From the NCBI RefSeq assembly GCF_020171655.1, contig NZ_JAIVAC010000001.1, positions 1,364,001 to 1,428,000 of the forward strand: a stretch of 64,000 nucleotides of DNA, written 5' to 3'. This document shows positions 1 through 7,650 of this stretch, piece after piece. Source of the DNA: Exiguobacterium aestuarii (GTDB lineage Bacteria > Bacillota > Bacilli > Exiguobacteriales > Exiguobacteriaceae). A program made the translations under genes and the position numbers. The notes under the pieces are model-generated. The model made no database searches, was not told the DNA's origin, and saw only the letters and a list, made by a program, of their open reading frames with translations. How positions within the stretch are numbered: the stretch's first letter is position 1; every line of letters starts with the position of its first letter.

Positions 1-470
1 AGCATCGGATGAATCTCTTGCAAAAAGGAAAACGTCGTAGTCGGGATCACTACTCCGTCTGTCACAGCGGTGTACTCAACTAAATGGAATAGAGGTTCCA
101 CGTACATGACAAATAAAAACGTCATGAAAATCATGGAGAATAGCACGATCCCGCTCAAAATCGCATTAACCAAACCTTTCGCAACCAGATACACAGATAA
201 ATCGATACGTGTTCGTGTATACGTCAAAAAATTGTGCCGATATTCAGCCAAGATATTTGGCAAAAAGATTAAGATGGCTAGCACCGGAAACAGCATGGCA
301 GGAATGGTAGATACACTTTCTTCAAACACCTCGATTGGGCTAAAGAACTCATACCGATCCCGAATGGTCATAAATTGCACGAACGGCACGATGAAAATGA
401 TACCGATGTATACCATGAGAGAACGCGGTGTCCATAAATTAGTGAATTCACGTCGAATAAGCTGCTTCAT
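1..470 (-). CDS. ABC-2 type transporter permease, C-terminal part cut by window edge
   Basis: The reading frame opens with ATG at 470 and runs off the left edge, leaving about 156 residues. It begins MKQLIRREFTNLWTPRS, then a hydrophobic segment (about residues 18-34), a soluble stretch, a second hydrophobic segment (about 58-74) and a third (about 108-130), which is the pattern of ABC-2 permeases. A strong AAAGGAGG site lies inside the end of the preceding gene, 3 nt away, so the two are co-transcribed and probably translationally coupled. The upstream partners are a HAAS-domain membrane protein and a PadR repressor, suggesting a regulated efflux or envelope-stress unit. No ATPase gene is visible, but it could lie beyond the edge. 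The family call is by topology and context only. Confidence 0.6.
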   Translation of the reverse strand, partial: MKQLIRREFTNLWTPRSLMVYIGIIFIVPFVQFMTIRDRYEFFSPIEVFEESVSTIPAMLFPVLAILIFLPNILAEYRHNFLTYTRTRIDLSVYLVAKGLVNAILSGIVLFSMIFMTFLFVMYVEPLFHLVEYTAVTDGVVIPTTTFSFLQEIHPM

Positions 471-473
471 TCG

Positions 474-1223
474 TTAGTCCTCCTTTTCCGTGGAGACCAA
501 TTGATTGGCCATCCAATAACCGAGCACGTTCAATAAAAATAAAAGCGTAAGACTCCACACGTTCAATCGTCTGTTTATATGTAGATTAATCACACCCCAT
601 ACCATCGATAAGACCAGATAAATCGTCAATCCAATCAATAAAAGGAAACTGCCGATTTTACGTGGATCAATGACATCAATGACAACTAGCAATCCGTTCT
701 CCAAATATGAGATTTCATTCGAGATGAGTCCCACAGCACCCGACCACCGCTTGGCCTCTGAGAAGACCTGTTGAGAATTGCTATAGTCTGAAATCGTCAC
801 ACCATGAATCAATCGACTCGTCTCGAGAATGGCTTGACTCATTTCTTCATCTGTTGAAGATTCAACAATATTCAGGTATACGGCATCCGCAAACACCAAA
901 TCATAGCGCCCACCAATAACAATCAACGTGATGAACAGGAACATCGATACAATCGCGATGCTAAATCCGATTTGAAGCAGTTGCTTCGCAAAACGATTTT
1001 GTTGAATTTGCATCATTTGAATGATGGATTCCGCTTGCTCAGCCCCTCCAAACCGATTGAATGCAATGCGAGTGGCATCTGACTCTGAGTGACCTTTAAT
1101 CATCAAATCGTGAATCGACTGCTCTAAATGAGTTCGCGTCTCCTCTTTTAACTCAATGGTTTCTTGCAGGCGCGAGTCTGCGTTTTGATAGAGTTCGTCA
1201 ATGTATTCATCCACGTGCTTCAA
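474..1223 (-). CDS. HAAS-domain membrane protein of a PadR operon
   Basis: About 249 residues. The N-terminal ~75 residues are helical and charged (KHVDEYIDELYQ..., then a FGGAEQA turn), matching the HAAS/permease-prefix domain found beside PadR regulators. Hydrophobic segments follow near residues 87-105, 195-212 and 222-240, so it is a membrane protein with a large extracytoplasmic loop between the first and second. The TTG at 1223 is preferred: it has AAGGTG at good spacing and gives the usual family start, whereas the ATG at 1241 has no ribosome site. It overlaps the padR end by 17 nt and its stop is 3 nt before the permease start, so the three genes form one operon. Known role of the family: signalling partner of PadR; the signal here is unknown. 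Confidence 0.7.
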   Translation of the reverse strand: MKHVDEYIDELYQNADSRLQETIELKEETRTHLEQSIHDLMIKGHSESDATRIAFNRFGGAEQAESIIQMMQIQQNRFAKQLLQIGFSIAIVSMFLFITLIVIGGRYDLVFADAVYLNIVESSTDEEMSQAILETSRLIHGVTISDYSNSQQVFSEAKRWSGAVGLISNEISYLENGLLVVIDVIDPRKIGSFLLLIGLTIYLVLSMVWGVINLHINRRLNVWSLTLLFLLNVLGYWMANQLVSTEKED

Positions 1224-1563
1224 ACGAATCACCTTCTTCATGCAAAAATAGGTTCATCAATTGTTTCACAAGACGCCATTCCACTTTCTTTCGTGCCAAG
1301 ACGGCTCGTCCATCTGTCGTGATCCGATAATACTTCCGTCTTCCCCCGGGCCCTTGCTCGTCTCCCCAATAAGATTCCACACTCCCTTTTTTCTCAAGAC
1401 GTTTTAAAGATAAGTAGAGTGTCCCTTCCTTTAACTCGAACGCTTCATCAGTACGTGTGTGTACGACTTTGGCGATTTCGTAGCCATACATATCCTGATT
1501 GTTGAGTAACGACAGAATCATCGTATCGATATGACCTTTCAGCATTTCTTTGTCGATTTCCAT
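1207..1563 (-). CDS. PadR-family transcriptional repressor
   Basis: 118 residues with the PadR winged-helix core: MEIDKEMLKGHIDTMILSLL, then YGYEIAK, the LKEGTLYLSLKRLEKKG recognition region and a wing of the GGRRKYYRIT type. The length equals that of PadR subfamily-2 proteins. The ATG at 1563 is chosen because GGAGGGCACT precedes it; the upstream in-frame ATG at 1575 overlaps that site. It is the first gene of a three-gene operon with the HAAS protein and the permease, and by family habit should repress its own operon until a ligand or partner relieves it. No clear palindromic operator could be identified in the 130 bp upstream. Confidence 0.88.
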   Translation of the reverse strand: MEIDKEMLKGHIDTMILSLLNNQDMYGYEIAKVVHTRTDEAFELKEGTLYLSLKRLEKKGSVESYWGDEQGPGGRRKYYRITTDGRAVLARKKVEWRLVKQLMNLFLHEEGDSFEARG

Positions 1564-1701
1564 AGTGCCCTCCATTCATCATCTAATTCAACTTACCTAA
1601 TTTTCCCATGCTAATACCTCGTTATGCAATGTATTTTTATTTTTGAGTCTTCTGGGTACATTAACATTAAAAATCAGATGAAAATCGAGACCATTGGGCA
1701 T

Positions 1702-1729
1702 AAAAAAAGAAGACAGGGTCACTGTCTTC
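1702..1729 (-). terminator. Intrinsic terminator of the SDR gene
   Basis: A perfect 8-bp stem (GAAGACAG/CTGTCTTC) with a 5-nt loop, followed on the minus strand by seven T. It lies just past the stop of the gene at 1746-3158. Confidence 0.8.
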
Positions 1730-1745
1730 CTCTACTTCATCACAT

Positions 1746-3158
1746 TTAATTCGTCGGAGCCTCTACGACTTGATCACCGTCTTCCGCGTCTTTCGCCAGC
1801 AACTTCACGTGACGGCCGAACAGCCACATGACGACGAGATGGGCTTTCGCCTGAGTCTTCGTATAGAACCACCACGGAAGTGCCGGTACGAACTCATGGA
1901 TGGCGACGAGTCCTTCATCCGACTCCGGTAATCGTCTAAACTCGAGACGTCCCGTCTTATCCTCTTCACTCAATTTGACGAACTTCCCCCCGTCAATCGC
2001 AAAGGATGCCATATCATCCGTCGCTTCTCGTTCAAGTGATAGATGAAGTGCGACGAATGACGGATCTAGCAGCGCGATCTCCCAATCATCGTCTTCTTTT
2101 GTAGTCTGAATGAGCGGATACATAAAACGACCGAGCCATTCAAAGTACGTGTCCGCCATCCAAATTGCCGACTTCTCTTCCGGCAGACCGAACCGCTGAA
2201 TCGAGCGGACGGTATACGACTTTGGCTGCTTTTTCTTCTTGCCGCCCGAGGACTGTTTCTTCTCTTCTTCAAGGGCATGTTCGACCGCCTGTTTGAATGG
2301 AATCTCTCCCTGCCCGATGCCTTCGACGGTATCTTCCGCCACCATCGCGTGCCCCATGCTCTCGACGAGCGGATAGACGGTTGCCTTCGGTTCACCCGTG
2401 ACGGCCATGACCCATAGGCGCGACAGTTTGATTGTCGGGAATGGGAAGTCGATCAAGACGCGACGCTTGTCCATGACTTCGGCCGTCTGTTCAATCATCT
2501 TCCGATAGGTCATCACCTCGGGACCCCCGATGTCGATATGACGGTCATAAAGCGATTCGGCACCGACGACCGAGATGAGGGCCTGAACGGCTTCACGGAT
2601 GTCGATCGGATGCGTCTCCGTCTTTGTCCACCGTGGCAGGATCATCGACGGCAATCGTTTAACAAGCTTCGCTAAAATCGGGAACGATGAACCTTCTGGA
2701 CCGATGATAAGCCCAGCCCGAATCGTCGTCACCGGGACGCCTTGTCCGCCGAGGATACGTTCGACCTCGAGCCGACTCTTCAAGTGACGTGACAACGTCT
2801 TCTCTTGTTTCGGAATGATGCCGCTCAAATAGACGATTTGCTCGATATCGTTCGCCTTCGTCGCCCGGGCAAAGTTATCGGCAATGAGCGCATCCATGTC
2901 TTCAAACGTCGCCTGCGTCAAGCCACCATCCGGAATCATCGAGTGGACAAGGAACATGGCGTAGTCCGCTCCCTCACATGCTTCTCTTGTTGCCTCATAT
3001 GAAAATAAGTCACAGGCACGCCATGTGATATGGGCTTCATCTTCTTTATTCTTCGTTGATCGCGACAACGCGATGATATCGTACTCTTCTTTCAGCTGTT
3101 CCATCACATTCGAGCCGATATAGCCGCTCGCCCCCGCAATGACAATCGTTTTTCGCAT
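1746..3158 (-). CDS. SDR-type NAD(P)-binding protein with C-terminal DUF2867-like domain
   Basis: 470 residues from ATG 3158, which has AGGGGAG at 8 nt; the GTG three codons upstream overlaps that site. The N-terminus is a Rossmann fold of the atypical SDR type (VIAGASGYIGSNVMEQL with the GxxGxxG dinucleotide loop). It keeps the YLSGIIP stretch and a substrate region like YbjT/NmrA proteins up to about residue 290. A lysine-rich linker (about 305-317) joins a second domain of about 150 residues, similar in layout to DUF2867 proteins. The substrate is unknown. It is monocistronic, with its own terminator downstream. Confidence 0.75.
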   Translation of the reverse strand: MRKTIVIAGASGYIGSNVMEQLKEEYDIIALSRSTKNKEDEAHITWRACDLFSYEATREACEGADYAMFLVHSMIPDGGLTQATFEDMDALIADNFARATKANDIEQIVYLSGIIPKQEKTLSRHLKSRLEVERILGGQGVPVTTIRAGLIIGPEGSSFPILAKLVKRLPSMILPRWTKTETHPIDIREAVQALISVVGAESLYDRHIDIGGPEVMTYRKMIEQTAEVMDKRRVLIDFPFPTIKLSRLWVMAVTGEPKATVYPLVESMGHAMVAEDTVEGIGQGEIPFKQAVEHALEEEKKQSSGGKKKKQPKSYTVRSIQRFGLPEEKSAIWMADTYFEWLGRFMYPLIQTTKEDDDWEIALLDPSFVALHLSLEREATDDMASFAIDGGKFVKLSEEDKTGRLEFRRLPESDEGLVAIHEFVPALPWWFYTKTQAKAHLVVMWLFGRHVKLLAKDAEDGDQVVEAPTN

Positions 3159-3293
3159 AAAGCTCACTCCCCTTAGTTTTCACATAGAGGTAATGTACCC
3201 GTCTTTTCGAAAAAATAAATCAGTCTAAGTATGTAGAGCCTGCCCGTTCGATACGTAATAAAATGATAATAATTAGAAAAAGGAGTAATATTA

Positions 3294-3480
3294 ATGGTAT
3301 TATGGTATTTTTTTGCTTGGATTGGGAATGATCCTCGTCGTGAGAGGGATTGTAAGTAGCGCGAAACAAGGTGGATTGATTTTAGTCGGGCTTGTGATGA
3401 TCGGAGTATCCATATTTATGTTCCAAGATGGCAGCGCGGACTTGGTCGCAAGTTGGTTTGATCAAATCACGGGTCGATAG
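3294..3480 (+). pseudogene. Small membrane protein gene interrupted by a frameshift in a T7 run
   Basis: An AAAAGGAG site sits 8 nt before ATG 3294. Frame 1 reads MVLWYFFAWIG and stops at 3359. From the T7 run at 3308-3314 a second frame reads LLGLGMILVVRGIVSS, then KQGGLILVGLVMIGVSIFMF, ending at TAG 3478-3480. Removing one T joins them into a sensible ~61-residue protein with two membrane segments. This could be a real mutation, a base-calling error in the homopolymer, or slippage. Without correction, only a 50-residue protein from ATG 3328 could be made, and its ribosome site is poor. Confidence 0.5.
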
Positions 3481-3561
3481 ACCAGCAGTGGAATAAATCG
3501 ATATCACTAGTTATAAGATTGGTAACCAACAGACTTCAATTTATGTGGAGGGAACACGACG

Positions 3562-4062
3562 ATGAAACGGTTCAAACGAGTAAGTGCCATGGCGTTATTC
3601 GCCTTGATTGGGTTTGTTCTTTTCCACTATGCGACAGAGTCAAAGACAGGATCTGCTGCATGGACGACAGAAGCTGCGACACATCACTTCAAAGACATCT
3701 TAGACGCGCAACGAGTAGCAATTGAAGCACATACCCCGCTCGAAGATATCGAGCGAACGAAACTATCGCACGAAGATGATCTCGTTCGACTCGTCCTCGG
3801 TCAGCGGGATTGGGTCGAGCAGTTCCAATATACAATTCAGGATGTGCAAGTGGAGGAAAAAGGCGGTTTCTTATATGCGAATGCATATGTGACGAGACAT
3901 CTTACATTCCAAAACGGTGTAACGACTGGGCTTGGTGACGAGATGACGATTCAATTGAGATCTCCGAATGAGGCAATAGAAGAAGTCGAGCTTGATAATC
4001 ATAGTGTGACACAATCGGAACAACCTTTTTTCAAACGCTGGGTCAACCGAGTGTTGGATTGA
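3562..4062 (+). CDS. Secreted or membrane-anchored hypothetical protein
   Basis: 166 residues, start supported by GGAGGG ahead of ATG 3562. An N-terminal basic-then-hydrophobic segment (residues 3-24, MALFALIGFVLF) looks like an uncleaved anchor or signal peptide without a lipobox. The remainder is soluble and acidic, with a likely small alpha-beta domain in which a helical stretch with many acidic residues is followed by beta strands (YTIQDVQVEEKGGFLYANAYV). I do not recognise a family. It stands alone, between the frameshifted small membrane ORF and a hairpin at 4066-4095. The call rests on open length, ribosome site and codon use typical of its neighbours. Confidence 0.65.
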   Translation: MKRFKRVSAMALFALIGFVLFHYATESKTGSAAWTTEAATHHFKDILDAQRVAIEAHTPLEDIERTKLSHEDDLVRLVLGQRDWVEQFQYTIQDVQVEEKGGFLYANAYVTRHLTFQNGVTTGLGDEMTIQLRSPNEAIEEVELDNHSVTQSEQPFFKRWVNRVLD

Positions 4063-4065
4063 ATA

Positions 4066-4095
4066 AATCCCACTATCCAATTGGAAGGTGGGATT
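4066..4095 (+). terminator. Hairpin downstream of the hypothetical gene
   Basis: AATCCCAC pairs with GTGGGATT, and the inner TCCAATTGGA can extend the stem. The T-run after it is poor (ATTATTGTT), so termination may be partial. It begins 4 nt after the stop at 4062. Confidence 0.55.
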
Positions 4096-4152
4096 ATTGT
4101 TAAAACGATAAATCTATGCCGCCACTCAAATAACGTTAAATATAGAGTCCTC

Positions 4153-4617
4153 TCATAACTGTTTGTTCATGGCGATGGACGCTTCTTGGAATCCGAGTCG
4201 TTTATACAATCGCTGTGCGTCTGGGTTCGTACCAAATACACTTAATCCAATGGATGTTGCACCAAGTTCTTCTGAGGCGACTTTCTCAAGTTTCTCAAAC
4301 ACTGCTGTCGCGTATCCTTGTCCACGGTACGTCTCTTCAATCAAAATGTGATAAATGAAAACACGTTTCGATTCAGCTTGAAACGCATACCACAAAATCC
4401 CGACACGAGTGTCTTCGTTCATTACATGAACAACGGTCTGCCCTTCCCCGGGGCGATTATCTGGGAAGAGGTCGTGAATCAATTGTGTCGATTCCTCTTG
4501 CGCCAATACCATCGGAAGTTGATAGTTTCGTGCCACATCTTTTGCATAATCGTCAATCAACCAAGTCACATAATTCGCGATTTCTTGTTCCGTCATCTTG
4601 TCAAAATGAATGGTCAT
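4153..4617 (-). CDS. GNAT-family N-acetyltransferase
   Basis: 154 residues, the usual length for a single-domain GNAT. The acetyl-CoA binding motif A is clear (YHILIEETYRGQGYATAVFEKLE, with the R-x-x-G-x-G/A loop around residues 97-102). The C-terminal motif B follows (IGLSVFGTNPDAQRLYKRLGF), where the Asn and Tyr positions typical of the fold are present. The acceptor substrate cannot be told from sequence. ATG 4617 is preceded by AGGGG. It is monocistronic, with no adjoining gene on the same strand closer than about 90 bp. Confidence 0.85.
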   Translation of the reverse strand: MTIHFDKMTEQEIANYVTWLIDDYAKDVARNYQLPMVLAQEESTQLIHDLFPDNRPGEGQTVVHVMNEDTRVGILWYAFQAESKRVFIYHILIEETYRGQGYATAVFEKLEKVASEELGATSIGLSVFGTNPDAQRLYKRLGFQEASIAMNKQL

Positions 4618-4711
4618 CTGTTTACCCCTAATCGTTTTCCTTTAGTGTAACATACAATTTTTGGAATAAGTATTTTTAACGAAGCCCAGATTTTTGTAAA
4701 GTTAACGTATG

Positions 4712-4957
4712 CTATAGGAGTGAATTTAATTTCATAAGCTTTACCAAACCCAACTTGCAAACTTTTCGAAAAAAGTCGCCTTCACTATCATGTTGTTCCT
4801 CCTTGATTTTCCATCTTGTAAGGACGTTCACGTCAATACATTCTCCGAATCGACTAACCCATTCATGGAAATCACTCTTCAGTGCGTTAGAAATCGTGAA
4901 GACATCCATCTCTATCTTGTATTGACAGACCGAATAGCATATCGGATCCACTTCCAT
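4712..4957 (-). CDS. Small unknown ORF, possibly a broken gene
   Basis: 81 residues starting MEVDPICYSVCQYKIEMDV, with a plausible mix of hydrophobic and acidic residues, no membrane segment and no family that I recognise. ATG 4957 has only a weak AGAGG. The same frame continues upstream across a single TGA (4982-4984) to GTG 4993, which has AAAGGA at 9 nt, as if the true start had been cut off by a nonsense change at codon 4. Opposite-strand frames here look like noise. It may be a decayed gene, a short gene with an internal start, or not coding. Confidence 0.35.
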   Translation of the reverse strand: MEVDPICYSVCQYKIEMDVFTISNALKSDFHEWVSRFGECIDVNVLTRWKIKEEQHDSEGDFFRKVCKLGLVKLMKLNSLL

Positions 4958-5130
4958 ATCGGCCTCTATCGTATGTCTTTTTCAAATTTTCACAATCACA
5001 AATCCTTTTTATCAATTCGCTACCTTATTTCTTTTTAATACGCGTCCAGACATAAATACATTATCTTCTTCATTCATTCATTTTAGATTTTCTAGTGTCT
5101 GACTATAATGAATACTAAACAAAACTAAAC

Positions 5131-5165
5131 AAAAGTCGAACCTAATTGATAAGGTTCGACTTTTT
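5131..5165. terminator. Bidirectional terminator at the end of the HNH gene
   Basis: A 13-bp perfect stem (AAAAGTCGAACCT/AGGTTCGACTTTT) with an 8-nt loop, flanked by T-runs when read in either direction. It abuts the stop codon of the HNH gene. Confidence 0.8.
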
Positions 5166-6124
5166 CACGTCTTCGGTGCCCAACTATTTTCAAATCCATT
5201 TTGAACAGCGTAATGATACAAATGAATGAGTTTTGACTCTTTGTATGTAGACAAATGTTCTGACGTACGCAGTTCATGATTTCGTTCTACCAAAGTATAA
5301 AGATAATCAATCTTCGCTAATCGATTATTCTTGCTTGTATTGCACGTCGGACATGCAAGAACAAAGTTCCATAAGACATCGTTTTGCATATAAGACCAAG
5401 GAATGAAATGATCAACGTGAATCTGTTTTACCGGCTTTAAGCAATAAAAACACGTTGAATGACCGTGGCTTAATAAAATTTGTTTAAACTCTTCAAGCGA
5501 TTGACGCACAGACACAAACTCCAGCTTACTCAAGATCCGTTTCATCGCATCTTGTGAATTGTACTTCTCTAAGAAGACGGCTAACTGATAGTTTGTCACG
5601 TTCATTAGAATGCGTTTGTATTTTTCAAAAAATACAACATACACCGGAACGAGCTGAATCCACTCTTCTTTTCGATTAAAGGAGTAAATCGTTTCGTTAA
5701 ATGAGCGATAGAAAGAACCATATACGTATTTTTTATAAAATTGATTCACGTTCCGGATCAATTGACTTTGTTGATGTTCTGGTAAGCGATCGAAGTTCCA
5801 ATCTCGTGGGATGTCATTTTCTTTCTGAAAGGAGACCATATCTTTTTCAACAGCGCTCTGCTTTCCTAGTTGATTCATCTGTGTCAAACCATGTGTCACA
5901 ATGAGATTCCAATAGATTTTCGTCACATGTTTAGCAATCTGATGGAATGACACGACACCTGATTCATTTAATTCTGTTGTACATTCAAGTAACGCCTTCA
6001 TCAATACATGTTTGTACGTAGTCGTGTGAGAAGCGTTCATCAGAAATTGTTGCGTAAAGCGCCATAAGTCAGATTCGGTTAAATACGTATCTTTTGCCTC
6101 AGCGACACTTAAATCCCATCCCAA
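5165..6124 (-). CDS. HNH endonuclease-domain protein
   Basis: 319 residues from TTG 6124, which has GGAGGTG at 6 nt; the ATG at 6139 lacks a site. The first ~220 residues are helical and match nothing I recognise. A treble-clef HNH domain then occupies about residues 220-280: a CFYC zinc pair, VDHF holding the catalytic Asp-His, an Asn in the LWNFV stretch, and a CPTC zinc pair followed by N. All expected residues are present, so it should be an active metal-dependent nuclease. It lies 71 bp after an unknown 202-aa gene on the same strand. Stand-alone HNH proteins of this size occur in mobile elements and defence loci; the role here is not known. Confidence 0.8.
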   Translation of the reverse strand: MGWDLSVAEAKDTYLTESDLWRFTQQFLMNASHTTTYKHVLMKALLECTTELNESGVVSFHQIAKHVTKIYWNLIVTHGLTQMNQLGKQSAVEKDMVSFQKENDIPRDWNFDRLPEHQQSQLIRNVNQFYKKYVYGSFYRSFNETIYSFNRKEEWIQLVPVYVVFFEKYKRILMNVTNYQLAVFLEKYNSQDAMKRILSKLEFVSVRQSLEEFKQILLSHGHSTCFYCLKPVKQIHVDHFIPWSYMQNDVLWNFVLACPTCNTSKNNRLAKIDYLYTLVERNHELRTSEHLSTYKESKLIHLYHYAVQNGFENSWAPKT

Positions 6125-6195
6125 TGGCTTCACCTCCATCTACTCGTTGCACTATTGATTATAACGAATACAGATAGGAAGTGGATCGTGGTGCT

Positions 6196-6804
6196 TCATA
6201 CAGGAGCAGAAAACTCTCTTTTGATTTGTTCGATATCAATCATTGTTTTTTCATGAACGTACTGAACGAGCACATCATACTGTTCGACCGTATTCAGTTT
6301 TTTGAATTTCTCCACATCCCCTTTAAAGCCCGTGAAATAATCACTTTGATACTCCGGGTTGTTGAAAAGTCTCAAATATTCCATATAGTCTTTGATTGTT
6401 ATTTGACTCACGATGTGAGAGAGAATGGCTTCCCACTCTTTTATCCGCCCCTCATGAATCTGTTTTTTGATAACGATGTCTTGTGCTTGCTCCATTTTGA
6501 TTTTTTGAATACATTGCTCCACTTCCAACTTATATTCAAGTAACTCATCGCGATTTTGAGTATCCAACGTAGGAATCACTTCAGTTAAATAGTACTGATA
6601 CCGTTGCTTTCGAGGATGCTTGTTCTTGCCTTTAGCTACTTTAGAGCTTTGATTGAGATCATCGGATTTATTTAATCGTTTCTTTAAATTGATTGACTCT
6701 AAAGCTCCAATGATTTCTTTGTTATGTTTTAATGCAAGTTCGACCACTGTCGGACCATATTTTTTGACTCCATTCACAATAAGTTCAGTCGATTTTTTAG
6801 ACAT
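6196..6804 (-). CDS. Unknown cytoplasmic protein paired with the HNH gene
   Basis: 202 residues, start supported by AAAGGAG 8 nt before ATG 6804. It has a hydrophobic-poor N-terminus (NGVKKYGPTVVELALKHNKEI), a basic linker (about residues 42-67) and a helical, charged C-terminal half rich in Glu, Lys and Gln that could form coiled coil (about 85-120). There is no membrane segment, signal peptide or catalytic motif that I can name. Codon use is AT-rich like the HNH gene downstream, and there is no terminator in the 71-bp gap, so the two are probably one transcript. Function unknown. Confidence 0.65.
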   Translation of the reverse strand: MSKKSTELIVNGVKKYGPTVVELALKHNKEIIGALESINLKKRLNKSDDLNQSSKVAKGKNKHPRKQRYQYYLTEVIPTLDTQNRDELLEYKLEVEQCIQKIKMEQAQDIVIKKQIHEGRIKEWEAILSHIVSQITIKDYMEYLRLFNNPEYQSDYFTGFKGDVEKFKKLNTVEQYDVLVQYVHEKTMIDIEQIKREFSAPV

Positions 6805-6933
6805 GAGGAATTCTCCTTTGATATGTAAATTTCATGACGATTTTCAAAAAACAACTCGTAGTTTCTATTCAGCAAAGGAATGCTCAATCCCTTGAATCCA
6901 TTCAAAAACCTAATAATCGGTTTTCGCTATCCA

Positions 6934-6971
6934 TAAAAAAAGGATTAATGAGCAGGCACTCAATAATCCTT
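6934..6971 (-). terminator. Intrinsic terminator after the small basic gene
   Basis: AAGGATTAATGAG at 6940-6952 pairs with CTCAATAATCCTT at 6959-6971, with one mismatch; on the minus strand it ends in seven T. Confidence 0.75.
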
Positions 6972-6978
6972 CGTCAAA

Positions 6979-7122
6979 TCACTTCTTCTCTTGTTGCTTC
7001 TGCAAATACGCTTCACGAAGCTTGTTCAATCTTTCCTTCTTGTTCGAGACAGTCGGCTTTTTCCCGTCCTGATATTTCGCCGCAGCTACTTTGCTTCTCG
7101 TGTCTAATTGATATTTTCCCAT
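6979..7122 (-). CDS. Small basic protein of 47 residues
   Basis: Starts MGKYQLDTRSKVAAAKYQDG and ends in a Lys/Gln/Glu-rich helical tail. The ribosome site AGGAAGG lies ahead of ATG 7122, whereas the longer frame back to 7281 runs into the ssrA 3' end and is not credible. The short length, basic charge and a terminator right after the stop make it a believable gene. I do not recognise a named family; the composition suggests nucleic-acid or ribosome contact, which is inference. Confidence 0.6.
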   Translation of the reverse strand: MGKYQLDTRSKVAAAKYQDGKKPTVSNKKERLNKLREAYLQKQQEKK

Positions 7123-7167
7123 GCGCTTCACCTTCCTTTCTTCGTGGCTGACTCTCAACAAAAAGTA

Positions 7168-7202
7168 AAGACCCTCTAATCTCAATGAAATTAGAAGGTC
7201 TT
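7168..7202 (-). terminator. Terminator of ssrA
   Basis: A 13-bp stem with one mismatch (AAGACCCTCTAAT/ATTAGAAGGTCTT) begins 43 nt beyond the mature 3' end of the tmRNA. The minus-strand tail is TTTACTTTTTG. Confidence 0.65.
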
Positions 7203-7244
7203 CATGAAAATCATTGATCGCAGTCGTTACAGACTGCTTCAAAA

Positions 7245-7597
7245 TGGAGACGGCGGGAGTCGAACCCGCGTCCGAAGGCATCGTAACGTATGCTTCTACG
7301 TGTGTAGTTTATCTATTGAATCTCGATGTGACACTGCCGATAAACAGGCGTTGTCGCATCCAGTCTGTTTCATCTCTTCTTCGCGCCCTCAGACGGCGAG
7401 GTTGAAGCGTAGCTTGCTTAGTTTGAGACCCTGAAAGTCATCCACACAAGCGATGGATGTCAGGATCCGCAGGGCACTTAGGCTGCTGCGAGTTGTGTGT
7501 TAGTTTTGCCAGTTATAGGCGTTTGCGTTTTAACGAGGCCGACCCCTCGACACGCCACATACGACCGACCTACCCCCGTCGAATCCATAACGTCCCC
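7245..7597 (-). ncRNA. ssrA: tmRNA
   Basis: Rescues stalled ribosomes together with SmpB. The tRNA-like ends are clear: 5' GGGGACGTTATGGATTCGAC pairs through GGGGAC with GTCTCC at the 3' end, the T-arm GGTTCGACTCC is intact, and the discriminator A is at 7245 with CCA not encoded. The tag frame sits at 7478-7510 and reads GKTNTQLAAA then TAA, so a tagged protein would end A-GKTNTQLAAA. The LAAA degron matches recognition by ClpXP, whose ClpP subunit is encoded at 27.7 kb. The gene follows smpB by 50 bp but has its own promoter. Ends are placed by pairing and may be off by one or two bases. Confidence 0.95.
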
Positions 7598-7621
7598 GGG
7601 GTGGTAATTGGTACTATATTT

Positions 7622-7650
7622 AATATACCACAATCAGGATTCGTTGTCAG
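7622..7650 (-). promoter_or_regulatory. Sigma-A promoter of ssrA
   Basis: -35 CTGACA (7645-7650), 17-bp spacer, -10 TATATT (7622-7627), 24 bp before the mature tmRNA 5' end. The -35 overlaps the smpB stop codon. Confidence 0.7.

Noticed and set aside
4790-5038. 82-residue plus-strand frame opposite the small ORF at 4712-4957
   Set aside because: No ribosome site, Ser/His/Phe-rich composition; looks like an antisense frame.
4618-7244. Direct repeats that would mark an att site duplicated from the ssrA 3' end
   Set aside because: No second copy of the ssrA 3' end sequence was noticed by eye; an alignment search would be needed to exclude a diverged one.
7204-7434. Plus-strand frames across ssrA
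   Set aside because: They are antisense to a structured RNA gene; no ribosome site.
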